NCBI RefSeq assembly: GCF_004359215.1
Contig: NC_090615.1
Location: 5,296,803-5,360,802, forward strand
DNA length: 64,000 nucleotides
Direction of reading: 5' to 3'
Source: Bremia lactucae
Taxonomy: Eukaryota; Oomycota; Peronosporomycetes; Peronosporales; Peronosporaceae
Part shown: piece by piece, positions 33,210 to 44,100 of the stretch
Layout of the letters: every line of letters begins with the position of its first letter
How positions within the stretch are numbered: the first letter of the stretch is position 1
Program-made: the position numbers and the translations under genes
Notes under the pieces: model-generated
What the model was told of the DNA's origin: nothing
The model's input: only the letters and a program-made list of their open reading frames with translations
The model's database searches: none

Positions 33210-35105
33210 ATTTTTTTCATCAAGATTCGGGGCAGTTTCATCACATCCTTAGCTTCGCTGACGACGTTACAGGCATCGTCAACGACCTTAATCAAGCTTC
33301 ATTATGTCTTGCATGAGTTCAAGATTGCTGTGACGCAACTGGGATGCAACTAAACATGGATAAAACTGTCATCTTTCCGTTTCAACCATGGAAAATTCTC
33401 GACTCTTGCTTAATTGATACATCCGTACCTTAGGGACTCGGGTTTTAAATACCGACGAGAAAACCACGCTCCTTGGCATCTTGGTGGGAACACAGAATCG
33501 TCCAAGCGTCTAGTTAAACAAATTGCTTGTCCGCTTTCAAAGGCTCTGTGTAACTTGGCGCTGGCGAGCTTGCACTTTATGATCCAATCCATACTGTGGC
33601 ATTTAATGAGTGTCAAGTCGTTTCTCGATCGGAACTAAAACTTTTCGACCCACTAATACGAAACTTTATTAACAATACCCCATCACGAACCACACACTAT
33701 ACGCCAACTCGAAGCCAAATTTTCAAGCAAATGGTATTCCGCACCAGTTAATGCTGGGCGTCTAGACCTTCATACTGTTGCTGATTTGATCGAACTCCTT
33801 CAGGTCAACTTGATCCGACAACTTATTAAACACTGCAGGACAAGAGTGAGCTCTCCTTCTAAATGGTTTCTTCCGGCTCGCGCTGCTTTTGACTATGCAC
33901 TTCAAGGCCAAGCCATCGGTTTAAAGATTCTGTATGTGCCTTTCCAGTCTATAAGGACTACATCTCGTTGGAAAATTAACCTCAATATTGGCAACAGGCG
34001 CTTGCTCTTTGGAGTACTAAAATTATGCTCAAACTCACGAACGCGAACCCAATTATACTAAACTAACCTGGCCATTATGGAATAACAACTTTCTTCGATT
34101 TACATCTGGAAGTAAAACTCTTGCTTTACTGCACCACAAAGCCTCGCAATACCTTTCACGTCAAGGTCTTCGCCGCCTTACAACTTTTTTTATTTGTTAT
34201 AACCGGGTATCGATACAGACCTGCTCCGTTCGGCTTTACTATACTCATCCATTCAATTTACTCGATCATTAACTCGTGTTGTGGAACGTTTTGCACCAAG
34301 AATAACAGTACCTCCTCACTATGGCACCTTCGCTATATATCCGTCTCCACCAGAATGCATGCTTTCGGCTTTTCACAGTTGGACATTCGATGGATATGAC
34401 ATAATTTACTGCACCAACAAATTAATTCGTCGTCTACTTCACACGAACTTAACCCCGCCGCTACCGCTGGGACTATTGGGTCTACACACCAGCAACTCAT
34501 CTAGCGACTTTTGGCTTACCCAACGAAAGCTTCACCAAGACATTCGTCCAATACTCGCACAGTTCCTGTTTAGATTACAACAGAACGGATTGGGTTTCCG
34601 TTATAAGTATGACTGGTATACTTCAGACATTCATTGTATTCATGGCTGTTTAATATTTGAAACTCCACAACATGTGCGATGGGATTGTTACACAGTCAAG
34701 TACATCTGGCGTTTTTTCCTTCATCCGCTCGAATGGATTTTTGGAACATCTATACACTGGGAACAAACTCTTTTTCTCATCGACCTTAAGGTTCCAACCC
34801 AACATCATGCCAAGTTTGGAACTACATTAATTACTTGTATGTTCAACAATTTTCGATGCTGCATTCTTCGGACTCTATGTATCAATCGTAATAAGGCAAT
34901 TTATGACGCACCTTGCCTTGCATTCATCGGTGTTTTTAGGCAATGTCTTACGATGATTCGCCTGCATTTACAATTGCTTTTTAAGACTCTTAAGCACCCG
35001 CACAAGACGAACTCGTCCAAAAGCAAATTCCAACTTAATTCATTTAAACACGAGTGGAATCGTTTTCACAATAGCGACCCATTCGACTTCTTCACCAGAT
35101 GCTAA
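33210..35105 (+). pseudogene. LINE (non-LTR) reverse transcriptase fragment
   Basis: 5'-truncated ORF2-like remnant. The RT active site appears as SFADDVTGIV at about 33251-33280, followed by thumb-like sequence with frameshifts (33300-34060). It ends in a long open frame (34281-35105, 274 codons) containing a zf-RVT-type zinc motif, CIHGC with HVRWDC (about 34635-34690). The order RT then zinc-binding domain is typical for oomycete LINEs. The 274-codon frame is the C-terminal domain and not a host gene. Confidence 0.75.
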
Positions 35106-35989
35106 ACACTCGCCTCAAACTTGCTTTATCTGATTATCGAACCATTTTCTTGACTTCAAGATGAAGTTACAACTTAACTTTACTGGACACGGTACAAGAT
35201 CACTTTCAACATTTAAACATCAGTGTTTATTTGAAAGATTTCAACTTCGACTATCATCTCTTCATTACTAAACTACGGAACTAATTCAGTTCTTCCATCA
35301 CGCGTTTGTGAGGTATATACTTTCTGGTTACAATTGCAGTTTCACGAGTTCATTACTACAACTGAATGGCCAGTCTCTTCATTTTTGAAATACTCGACTC
35401 TTCATGCGGGTACGAAGTTTCTATCAAACTTTTGTGGTAAACGCTTTCGCGATATATTACCAGCCACTTTCTGACTGATATTTCAAGAACCCTCGTATCA
35501 ATTTTTACGATTTCGAGTACATTGCTGTATGCCCCGACTTCTCCTGATCAAGCTTCTTGCCACGAGTCATGGTAAACATTGTCTTCGTTTTAACTAATTG
35601 AGTCCGTGAGATGCCAGAAGATAACTTCATTTGGCTAAGGGAAAAAGAAGATCAATTACAAACGTTTGTGTAGCCACGTCTTCCAGCTACGGTCAACGGC
35701 TTGCACGGCGCAAAATCACTTTAGTGCTTTATCTCAATGATATCTAAGTAAAATTGAGATGTGCGTCCCCACCTAGGTGGGTGTTAAATCGAGTAAGCCA
35801 GCTCTATGACTGACGCAGCAATTTCCCCGCATATCATCTCGACAGATTGGAATTTTTTCCACATTACCTCAAATTTAAACTAGAACGACATCCACATGAC
35901 CTCGACCTTCGACTTTCACAGAAGATTTTGACACAATACACATATGCATCCGATTTCGCTAAGAAGATTACTCAGTCATCTTCTCGGCT
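35106..35989. other. no gene recognised
   Basis: Probably the 3' flank of the LINE fragment and other decayed repeats. No open frame, splice structure or known motif was found. Confidence 0.4.
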
Positions 35990-36590
35990 CACCTAGTTAA
36001 GACAAAAAGGTATAATGTCACGTATCTTAACCATAAGGGGGGTCATCTACATCTGCTGAATACTGCAGGGAACTTGTACTAACCGCCGTTGTTAATCCGA
36101 AGCACCTGCCGGTCATGTTCTCAGCAAGCTTTACAAAATGTACAAATTTGCTGACGACTTCAAATTTGTTGCGCATAAGCTACACCGCGCAGTGCCGAGT
36201 CTTATCATCAATGAAAGTAACAATTACTTCATTCCGCCAAAAGTAAAATCCTCATCAGTCCAAATATTGCTATGGACGAATTTCAGCTGAGGCTAAGCTA
36301 TCCGCACAAACAGACTAACTTTGACACGAGTCTTTTTGCCTTATCACAGCCTTCACAAATCCCTAATTGCTTGACAGATCCAATGTCGACTCCGGTAGCA
36401 AGAAATTTTAAGAAATAATTTTCAAGGTGCCGTAATTAATGTGTCCTAGACGGAGATGGCAAAGTAATGACGTCGACTTAGCCGAATTATGAGTCTCACT
36501 AGCAAGTGTTTTTAATTTGAAAAAAAAAATATCGTTTATTTTAAAATTTAAAATATTTTTTTTTAGAATTAAATATGATTTTATATTCAT
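35990..36590 (-). pseudogene. copia gag-pre-integrase and integrase fragment
   Basis: Minus-strand relic. A gag-pre-integrase motif HLRLGHINYGTL lies near 36470-36430, then integrase-core-like blocks (WTDEDFTFGGMK near 36250) in broken frames down to about 36000. It is very AT-rich at its right end (36500-36650). Confidence 0.6.
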
Positions 36591-37199
36591 TAGGTAAATT
36601 AGGTAAAATATAAAATAAGAATTTTTTTAAAAAATCCAAAACACGCGTTTTTCGTTAAGCTATCTTACAACCTACAACAAATTAAAAAATCCTAATTATG
36701 TTATTTCCAAAAAAAACGAAATTCAAAAAACAAGTTCACCGACTCGACATCATGCGTCTTACTTAGTTGACATAAGCCTTTCCAGCGCGAGTGCCGATCG
36801 TCTAAATATCGCTTGTGAGCTGAACGGAGCAGCTTTTTCTATCGAAAATCTGGCGCGACGACCCTTAATAAAGCAACAAACAGGAAAACAAATTGCGACT
36901 TAGCTTTAGAATATGTCATAGCATTTTGGTACTATAACCGTATTTTATATAGAAACGCATAAGAACTTGTAGGTATAATCGTAAAAATGCCTTTCTTTTC
37001 TAAATGTGGTGTAAAAAACCATCGGAAAAAAAAAATATTTTACACAATATCGGTGTTTAATCTGATTACGCAATATAATTTGATCTCATCCTTCGTATAC
37101 CGACCCATTCACGTCGATGTAACGCGAAAGTTGCGCGTAGTCCAGCTTCCCCCACCGGAGCTCTTCTTTTCCGCTCACTTTTCACAACTCTCTTGCGCC
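36591..37199. promoter_or_regulatory. upstream region of the ubiquitin ligase gene
   Basis: AT-rich sequence with poly-A/T runs, the only non-repeat DNA between the copia fragment and the start codon, so it must hold the promoter. An in-frame ATG exists at 36987, but the 71 codons after it look like untranslated leader, and the ATG at 37200 has a better context (GCCATGG). Confidence 0.4.
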
Positions 37200-40100
37200 A
37201 TGGTGGACCTGCGTCCTGTTTCCGACGTGCCCGTCACTCTGCCGCCTCCGCCTGCCTCCGAAAGCGTCGAGGACGACGAACTTGAGTGTCGCGTGTGCCG
37301 CAGTGAAGCCGAGCCCGACCGCCGGCTCTACGCACCGTGTAAATGTAGCGGAAGCATTCGTTTCACGCACTCGGATTGTCTTGAACAGTGGCTTGAGCAC
37401 TCGGGCAAGACGTTCTGTGAACTCTGTGGCCACGAATTTACATTTACGCCTCTGTACGACATTAATGCGCCGGACGTGCTTCCGTGGACTGAACTATTGT
37501 CCACTGGGCTCGGCGTCGTGGGTTTGAAATGGCTTCCATTTGCGCTTCGTGCGGCGCTCGTGTGTGTGCTCTGGCTCACTGTCGCCCCATGGTGTACAAG
37601 CTGGCTCTATCGCATGTGGCTCTTACGTGCTTCAGCTATGATTAATGTAAACTTCTCCGAGCGCCTCGACGCGTCGTCGTTACAAGCGGATATTTACGCG
37701 GGTGTATTGCTCACAGTTTGCATCATTTTTTCATTTCTCGCATTAATGTCCTTTGCCGATTTCCTTCGGTTTTATATGGATCATATTGAAAACGAGATGG
37801 CAGTCGCCGAGGAGGAAGCGCCACAAGTGCCTTTGCGCCGTCAGGACGACGCTCGGCTTCGGCGACCACGTGTACCGCTTGATGAAGGTCATCACGAAGG
37901 CGTAGAACTTGATGCTGAACGGCAAGTACGCGTTTTAATGGAAGGAGCGCCTCGAAGATTGGGCAATTTGGACGATCATGCTGAAGTCGATGCTTTATCC
38001 GACGATGAAGAGTGGGCTGGAGACGTGGATCGAGCTGAACCACTTGGAAATGCGGTGCCATTGCATCCAGAGCCTGGTGTTGCACCGCTTGAGGACGTTG
38101 TGGACCCTGTTCCAGAGCCACAGCACGGATTACGACAACGTCGACCACTTCGAGACGCCCCCGAGTTGCTACAAGCTCCTATTGAACGAGGACGAGCGGC
38201 TCGTAATCGCGTGGATCCAATTCCAAATCCACGGGAGTGGGAAGATGAATTTGAACACATGGAAATCAATATTGCAATGGACGAACTCTTGGGACTTCGT
38301 GGCGATATAATTGTGCTATTCCGGAACGTGTCGTGGTTACTAGCATTTAATGGAGCGTATCTCGGGCTTTTTGCGTTTATTCCGTACACACTTGGAAGTA
38401 CGTTATTGTCTGCAGGAGCGAGGATTGTTGCCTCGTTACCAGTCATTTCGACGGGTGCTGCAGCTCTTTTAACGCTCGAAACGACGACAGATCAGGAGCT
38501 ATCGATTGGCACGTATGTTGTCAAGACAATGCTGCAATCGGTTGAAATGGCGAAAGAACATGGCGACTGCTTGCAGTTAGCGGATATCTGTACGTGTCTT
38601 ATGGGCTATGTTTCTATTTGTATGACAATTGTATTGTGGCGATTCATGGTCCGTACGGCGTCGACTTATATTCATCGTCCACTTATGGATGGTCTTTTAT
38701 GGGCGTTGCGGTGTTTAACGGCAATTGTGAAAGTATCGTCGCTATTGTTGCTCAAGATGGTGATTTTGCCGATTCTGTTGGGGTTTTGCATTGATTTGGC
38801 GACGCTTCACTTATTCATGATTCATGTGCAAGATCGAATCGCGTTTTGTATGCAAAACATGGTCTGTGCTTTGATGGTGCATTGGGTACTCGGCATCACC
38901 TTTATGCTCTTCGTGACCGTCTCGGTCTTGCAAATACGGGAAGTTGCTCATCCGGATATTTTTGCCAAGGTGATTCGACCACAAGAAGATCATCCGGACT
39001 TGCTGCGTTCGTTATTAAGTGAGAGTTGCATCATGCACGCTCGTCGTATGGTTTTATCGCTTGTGATTTATGCAGCGCTATTGCTTGTACTCGTGTATAC
39101 TCCTGTGCGCGTCGCAAGCTCTCTGATGCCGTCGTTATTTCCATTGACGCTTCGTTTTCAGCATTATAGTTCCGAAATTCAAGTACCGCTGGAGCTCCTT
39201 GTTATTCACCTTGTCGTGCTTAGTGTCTTGGAACACGCAAAGAATGACATTGGAAGGTTTCAACATGCAGGCATTGTGTTTGCAAGCAATTGGTTGGGCT
39301 TGACAGACTACCTTTTACCACAGACTCGAGTCGAGATGACTGTAAATGACCAGCTCAAGTCTCAAGTGATTGTATTACCCCCACCGCCGCTTCAATTCCA
39401 CCCCCGTGCGCAGCAGCCTCCAGAAGACTTGCGTGCGCATGGTCATCGTTATCTTCCGTGGCCGGAGAATGGTATGGAAAATCCACAGTTGCTTGAGTAT
39501 TCCTTGCTCCCACGAGAGACACCATCGAATCTTTGGCTTCGACTTGCGGGACTAGCTTTGTTTGCGTGGGCAGTTAGCGTGCTTGTGATTGGCATCTTTG
39601 TGTTTGGGTCGTTTTGGGCCGGTCGCATTTGCATGGGACCATTGGAGCGAATGACTGGAATATATCACGATCCACTTGTGATGGCCTCGGGGGTTCAAAT
39701 TGTTTGGTATTTTGCTCACAGCATTCATATTCTCGACATTTTGAACCTTTCAAAGAATCGAATTGATCCAAAATTGGTCGAGCGGGGGTATGCAGTTCGA
39801 AATGGGACGTCAAAGAACGCTGTCATTTGTATTGTAGGCTGGGTCGTTGTGTGTCCGTTTCTGCTGGGCCAATTGCTGTCGCTGTGTTTTACTAGCGCAC
39901 ACGCGACGACCTTGGAGCGTTTTATGAATGGGTATTTGTTGCTCAATCTTTTTGCATGGGTAGTATGTTCGTATCGTTTAAAGCGTGGGAATCGACGTCG
40001 CAATGAACGGCAAGCAGCTCTCGAGGACTTGCGAGTTGATGAAGATGGTTTTGTGGATGCAAATCATGCGAATGAACTATTTGAAGGCGAACTCGATGAT

Positions 40101-40571
40101 AATGAAATGGAAGAAGAGGAAGACGAACATTTACGGCAAAGAGAGGGAGCTGCTGCAGTTGCAGTCGAGCCGGTAGGCTTTCTCTCTTCGCTTCGTAAAG
40201 CGCACCGACAACTTCAGTTTCATGTAAAGGTATATGAAAATATGGGTGTGTGGCATCGTTTGGAAAATGTTGGTGAAAAGTGTTTTGACGTGGAATGTTT
40301 TCAAACAAACGTGTTGCAGCCCCTTGTGGTGTGTCTAGCGGGAATGCTTGTAGCGTCATGGTTGTTATCATCGTTGATACTACTGATCTTTTCCTCTCAG
40401 GGGACACTGGTGGAGGAAGATACTTTGGCGCTGTCTATACTTTTCGTTGGTGCCGTAGTTGGATTCCTTCAGTTACACTCACAAATGACTCGATGGCTGT
40501 CAAATCTTTGCGAATCAATTCGCAACGAACGCTATCTTATCGGCCGTCAGCTACAAGATATGGCTCGATAA
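37200..40571 (+). CDS. Doa10/MARCH6-type RING-CH E3 ubiquitin ligase
   Basis: Multi-pass ER or nuclear-envelope ubiquitin ligase for ER-associated degradation. The single exon gives 1123 residues from the ATG at 37200. The N-terminal RING-CH (C4HC3) has Cys30, Cys33, Cys47, Cys49, His57, Cys60, Cys73 and Cys76. Two hydrophobic segments follow, then a long acidic cytosolic loop (about 200-365) and more than ten further membrane segments, with a second acidic patch (EEEEDE, about 975). This RING-CH plus many-membrane-segment layout is that of Doa10 (yeast) and MARCH6/TEB4 (human, 910 residues); membership of the smaller MARCH types is excluded by length. It converges on the FYVE gene, with 582 bp between stops. 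Confidence 0.88.
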   Translation: MVDLRPVSDVPVTLPPPPASESVEDDELECRVCRSEAEPDRRLYAPCKCSGSIRFTHSDCLEQWLEHSGKTFCELCGHEFTFTPLYDINAPDVLPWTELLSTGLGVVGLKWLPFALRAALVCVLWLTVAPWCTSWLYRMWLLRASAMINVNFSERLDASSLQADIYAGVLLTVCIIFSFLALMSFADFLRFYMDHIENEMAVAEEEAPQVPLRRQDDARLRRPRVPLDEGHHEGVELDAERQVRVLMEGAPRRLGNLDDHAEVDALSDDEEWAGDVDRAEPLGNAVPLHPEPGVAPLEDVVDPVPEPQHGLRQRRPLRDAPELLQAPIERGRAARNRVDPIPNPREWEDEFEHMEINIAMDELLGLRGDIIVLFRNVSWLLAFNGAYLGLFAFIPYTLGSTLLSAGARIVASLPVISTGAAALLTLETTTDQELSIGTYVVKTMLQSVEMAKEHGDCLQLADICTCLMGYVSICMTIVLWRFMVRTASTYIHRPLMDGLLWALRCLTAIVKVSSLLLLKMVILPILLGFCIDLATLHLFMIHVQDRIAFCMQNMVCALMVHWVLGITFMLFVTVSVLQIREVAHPDIFAKVIRPQEDHPDLLRSLLSESCIMHARRMVLSLVIYAALLLVLVYTPVRVASSLMPSLFPLTLRFQHYSSEIQVPLELLVIHLVVLSVLEHAKNDIGRFQHAGIVFASNWLGLTDYLLPQTRVEMTVNDQLKSQVIVLPPPPLQFHPRAQQPPEDLRAHGHRYLPWPENGMENPQLLEYSLLPRETPSNLWLRLAGLALFAWAVSVLVIGIFVFGSFWAGRICMGPLERMTGIYHDPLVMASGVQIVWYFAHSIHILDILNLSKNRIDPKLVERGYAVRNGTSKNAVICIVGWVVVCPFLLGQLLSLCFTSAHATTLERFMNGYLLLNLFAWVVCSYRLKRGNRRRNERQAALEDLRVDEDGFVDANHANELFEGELDDNEMEEEEDEHLRQREGAAAVAVEPVGFLSSLRKAHRQLQFHVKVYENMGVWHRLENVGEKCFDVECFQTNVLQPLVVCLAGMLVASWLLSSLILLIFSSQGTLVEEDTLALSILFVGAVVGFLQLHSQMTRWLSNLCESIRNERYLIGRQLQDMAR

Positions 40572-41153
40572 ATGGGATAACTCGGCAACACTGGCAGTAG
40601 CAGCATAAGAGCTTTGTCGGGGCAGGATACTTTAACTCGTTTGACGCTTTGATTCGGTGTTTTTACCTCATGTGTCCATCTGTTGCAATGAGCTCGTTGA
40701 GTGAGCTAGTTATTCCTACTTGAGGTGTAGTGTGGGGGCTCGTGATTACTACTAGACCAGAATAAATCGAAGAACACGCAGCATTGCTTTAAGCGCATTA
40801 ATACACACGTATTGATAGAAGATTAATTTCATGTCAACGACGAGTCGACTACAGCATGTCAAAAGGGTTACGAGGGTACTTTTATCACATCATTGGACCA
40901 ATATTACTTACTGCATACGTACGCCTGGATGATTACTTCTTATTGCTATCAATTCAAGTTCCTAAATGCGCTCTCATTGATTCAATACTGCTTTAGTAAA
41001 GTAGTCGCTGCAGTTATTCAAAAAAACATTCTAGCTTCAATCGTTCAAAGCATAAAAACATGCGAGTGGCTTGTGTTTCCCATAGATACCGACGTCCGAG
41101 GACACAACCAAGCCGCTAGCTCACCTTCTCCCGTTCGTCGAGTTCTTTTTAAT
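40572..41153. other. convergent intergenic region
   Basis: 582 bp between two convergent genes. A short plus-strand frame at 40893-41234 runs into the antisense of the next gene and is not considered real. No terminator motif was recognised. Confidence 0.5.
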
Positions 41154-44100
41154 TTAAAACTCTTCGGAACGTGGCTTTTCAATCGCACGTGGTTGCAAAG
41201 GTGCTGTAGTCGACTTGGAGAATGCCGATCTTGATGAAGATAAAGGGGATGCCACCGTAGTAGGACGTGCTGGAGACGGCGACATTGTTCGTGCTGGAGA
41301 TGGAGGCATTGTTCGTGCCACGTGAGATGACGCCGTCCGTCCTGGGGCTGGAGAACTCGTTCGAGCCGGAGACGGTGACATGGTACGCGTCATGTGCGGG
41401 GATTGTGTGCGAGCTTTTGGCGTCGCCTGTTCATCCACACTAATGAAGCTGCCACTCTCGGAGCTAGGGCTGTGACGACCAGGCACGCCACCTTTACCCG
41501 TGCTACGAATTGCCTTTGCCTCCTCTTGATCAATAAAACGAATGCTATTAAGCACATACTCCTTGTCAATCTTCATTTTTTTTAAATTCGCATTCACCAT
41601 GTCTTCTTCCGTTACAGCCGAGTCCATCGTTCCTCGAATGTCACTTAATAACCTCGTATCAATCTGTGCAATTTTCTTTTTAAACTTCAAGAGCTCGACA
41701 ATCCATTGTTCGGAGGGATGCACTCCATCCACCATCTTGGCGTCACTGTTTCCACCTCGGTGGTTTGACGACGAACCACTTGGACGAGCAATTTTACGCT
41801 GAATCTCCTTGAGAGCTGGAATCCGTTCCAAAGTATCTTCATCCCAATTGATTTCCATGCCCTTGACTTTTAAGTTTTCAATCTCTTTTCGCTCTTTACG
41901 GCTCAAGTCGAGCCACTTTTCCATGTGTTTAATATCACGCTCAATCACAAGCTTGAGCCAATCAAACACATCCCGCACTTCTTTCATCTCGTGGTCTACC
42001 TTAAAGCGCTTTGCAAACTCGCCACACGCCTTCCGGTCGTAATAATTGCGGTTTTTAATTAGTTTCTTCGCTGCTTCGAGCTCGGCTTCCCGTGGTTGAA
42101 TAGGTTTTGCACGATCCGAACGACGTTCCTTAATCTTGCTAAGCTCAGCAGGATACTTCATGTGTTCAGCCTGCATTTGTTTGTAGTTATCAATTAAAGC
42201 ACGGGCACGCTGCTCAATTAAATCAGCTTCTGAACGACGGACTTGCGATTCTTTGGCTAGCGAGGTCTTTTCCGTAGCACACAAGGCACTCTCTTCGCTT
42301 TCCATTCGTTCCATGAAAGCATGAATCGATTCAATTTCACCTTCTAGTTGAGTCGAAGCGTGCTGAAGACTCTCGTCTTCCTCTAAGAGACGATTTGTCA
42401 ACATCTCAAAGGCTTCCGCCAATTGAAGCAAAAGACTTCGAATTTGAGACGTCATCATCATATCTTCATCCTTCTCTTGTTGCTTCGAGACACTGTAGAC
42501 GTCCTCAACCTTAGCCCACACTTCTCGCTTCTCGACCTTCTCCTTGGCACATTTACGACTTAAACTCAATTCCTTGACTACACCCTTAATGTCAAGTTCG
42601 TCGTCCTTTTGAAGACGCGACGATTCCTTAAGGTCTTCGGCACGCTCATTCCGTCCAGCCTCAAGAATTTTCAAGTCTTTCTTCCCAAGATCAGCTGCGT
42701 GTCCAGTGACGTATTGGTACCAATTTTCAGAAGACTTGAGCATCTCAACCTTGTGTTCTCCATTCAAAATGCGCTGCTTTTGACGCATAATACGCTCTTC
42801 TTGATCAATCACACGGTGCGTAAAATGCTGGACAAGTTTCTGGAGATCAGCAGCACGCACAGCTTGGTTAACGAGACGATTTGCTTCGACCTTTTTACGA
42901 TTCGAGTGATCATGTAACGAGTCTAACACCCAATTTCCAGCACTGTTCATAAGCTCTGTAATCAAACGTTTCTTTTCTTCTCGCATCGTTTCTTCATTTG
43001 CCAAAAGCTTTGTCTCGGTTTTTATGAGTTTATGGAATTCGTCAATCATTGACTCTTCCTGCGCCGCATTCTTCACTTCCTCTTCAAGATTCTTAATGTG
43101 CTGATTCATACGCTCAAGCAAAGACGTGCAGAGTTTGTTTTCAGTCTCCAGCTGAACTGCTTGGTCGTCAAGCTCTTTCTGGAACTGTGCACGACGACGA
43201 CGGACTTCATTCATAAACTCATCGCGCTCGTCAACTTCAGTATCACTCCCTTCTTGTGGAATACGTTTGTTGCTTTCCTTCACGGCTTGTAACTCACTGG
43301 CACGGACTTTCATGTCGGCCTCCAGACGTGCCACGTACTCGGGAGTAATAACCAAAGCATTCCGGGCTTCGTCTAGCGTGTTTTTGCAGTCTTCACAGTG
43401 CTCATCAAACAGCGTGCAATCAGCTTTGCGCTCATCGGTCAATGCCGCACGTTTAAACAAAAGCATGCGTTGCGACTTGGTCTGGCGATCCAATTGATCG
43501 CTAAACACGTCTGTGCGCTTCTTGCCACGCGTAATACGAGCATCGTGCTCACTCAAACGCGCTTTTGTCGTGCTAAAGCGCTTGGTCTGCAGCACACGCC
43601 ATTCTTTTTCATACTCTTCATCAAGCCCTTCGTGGCGCGACCGACGCTGAGCAATTGAACGGGTACGGGCATTGATCTCCGTCTTGAGCGCCAACAAGTC
43701 GGCTTCAATGGTCTTGACTTTTTTTTGACGGGCTTCCGCTTCGAGACGCACGTAGTCGTGTTCCTGGGTGTACCGTGCGTCTTCATCACGGCACATTTCA
43801 TCTTCCCGTTTCATATTCGCACGGCTACTTGTCCAATGTTCGCGCTCTTTGGCCAACTTCATCCACTCTTCGTCGACTAAATTTCCTTCCTCTTCGAGCA
43901 ATTCCGGTTCTTTTTCTTGAATCTTAATAAATTGTGCATGAAGCTCCACAAGCTCCGAAGGAACCTTGTTTTTCTCGTCTTTTGCAGAGTGGAAAATCCC
44001 ATACGAATGCACAATAAAGTCGTTGGCAATGTCTTTCGACACTGCCGGATTGTGGGCCTCCGACCAATCAGCACGATGTTTCGACCACTGCGCCATATCG

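Noticed and set aside
34281..35105. 274-codon plus-strand frame as a host gene
   Set aside because: It carries the zf-RVT-type zinc motif and directly follows a LINE reverse transcriptase relic, so it is the LINE C-terminal domain.
36987..37199. N-terminal extension of the ubiquitin ligase from the upstream in-frame ATG
   Set aside because: The 71 codons are low-complexity and AT-rich, and the ATG at 37200 has a better context and sits just before the conserved RING-CH part.
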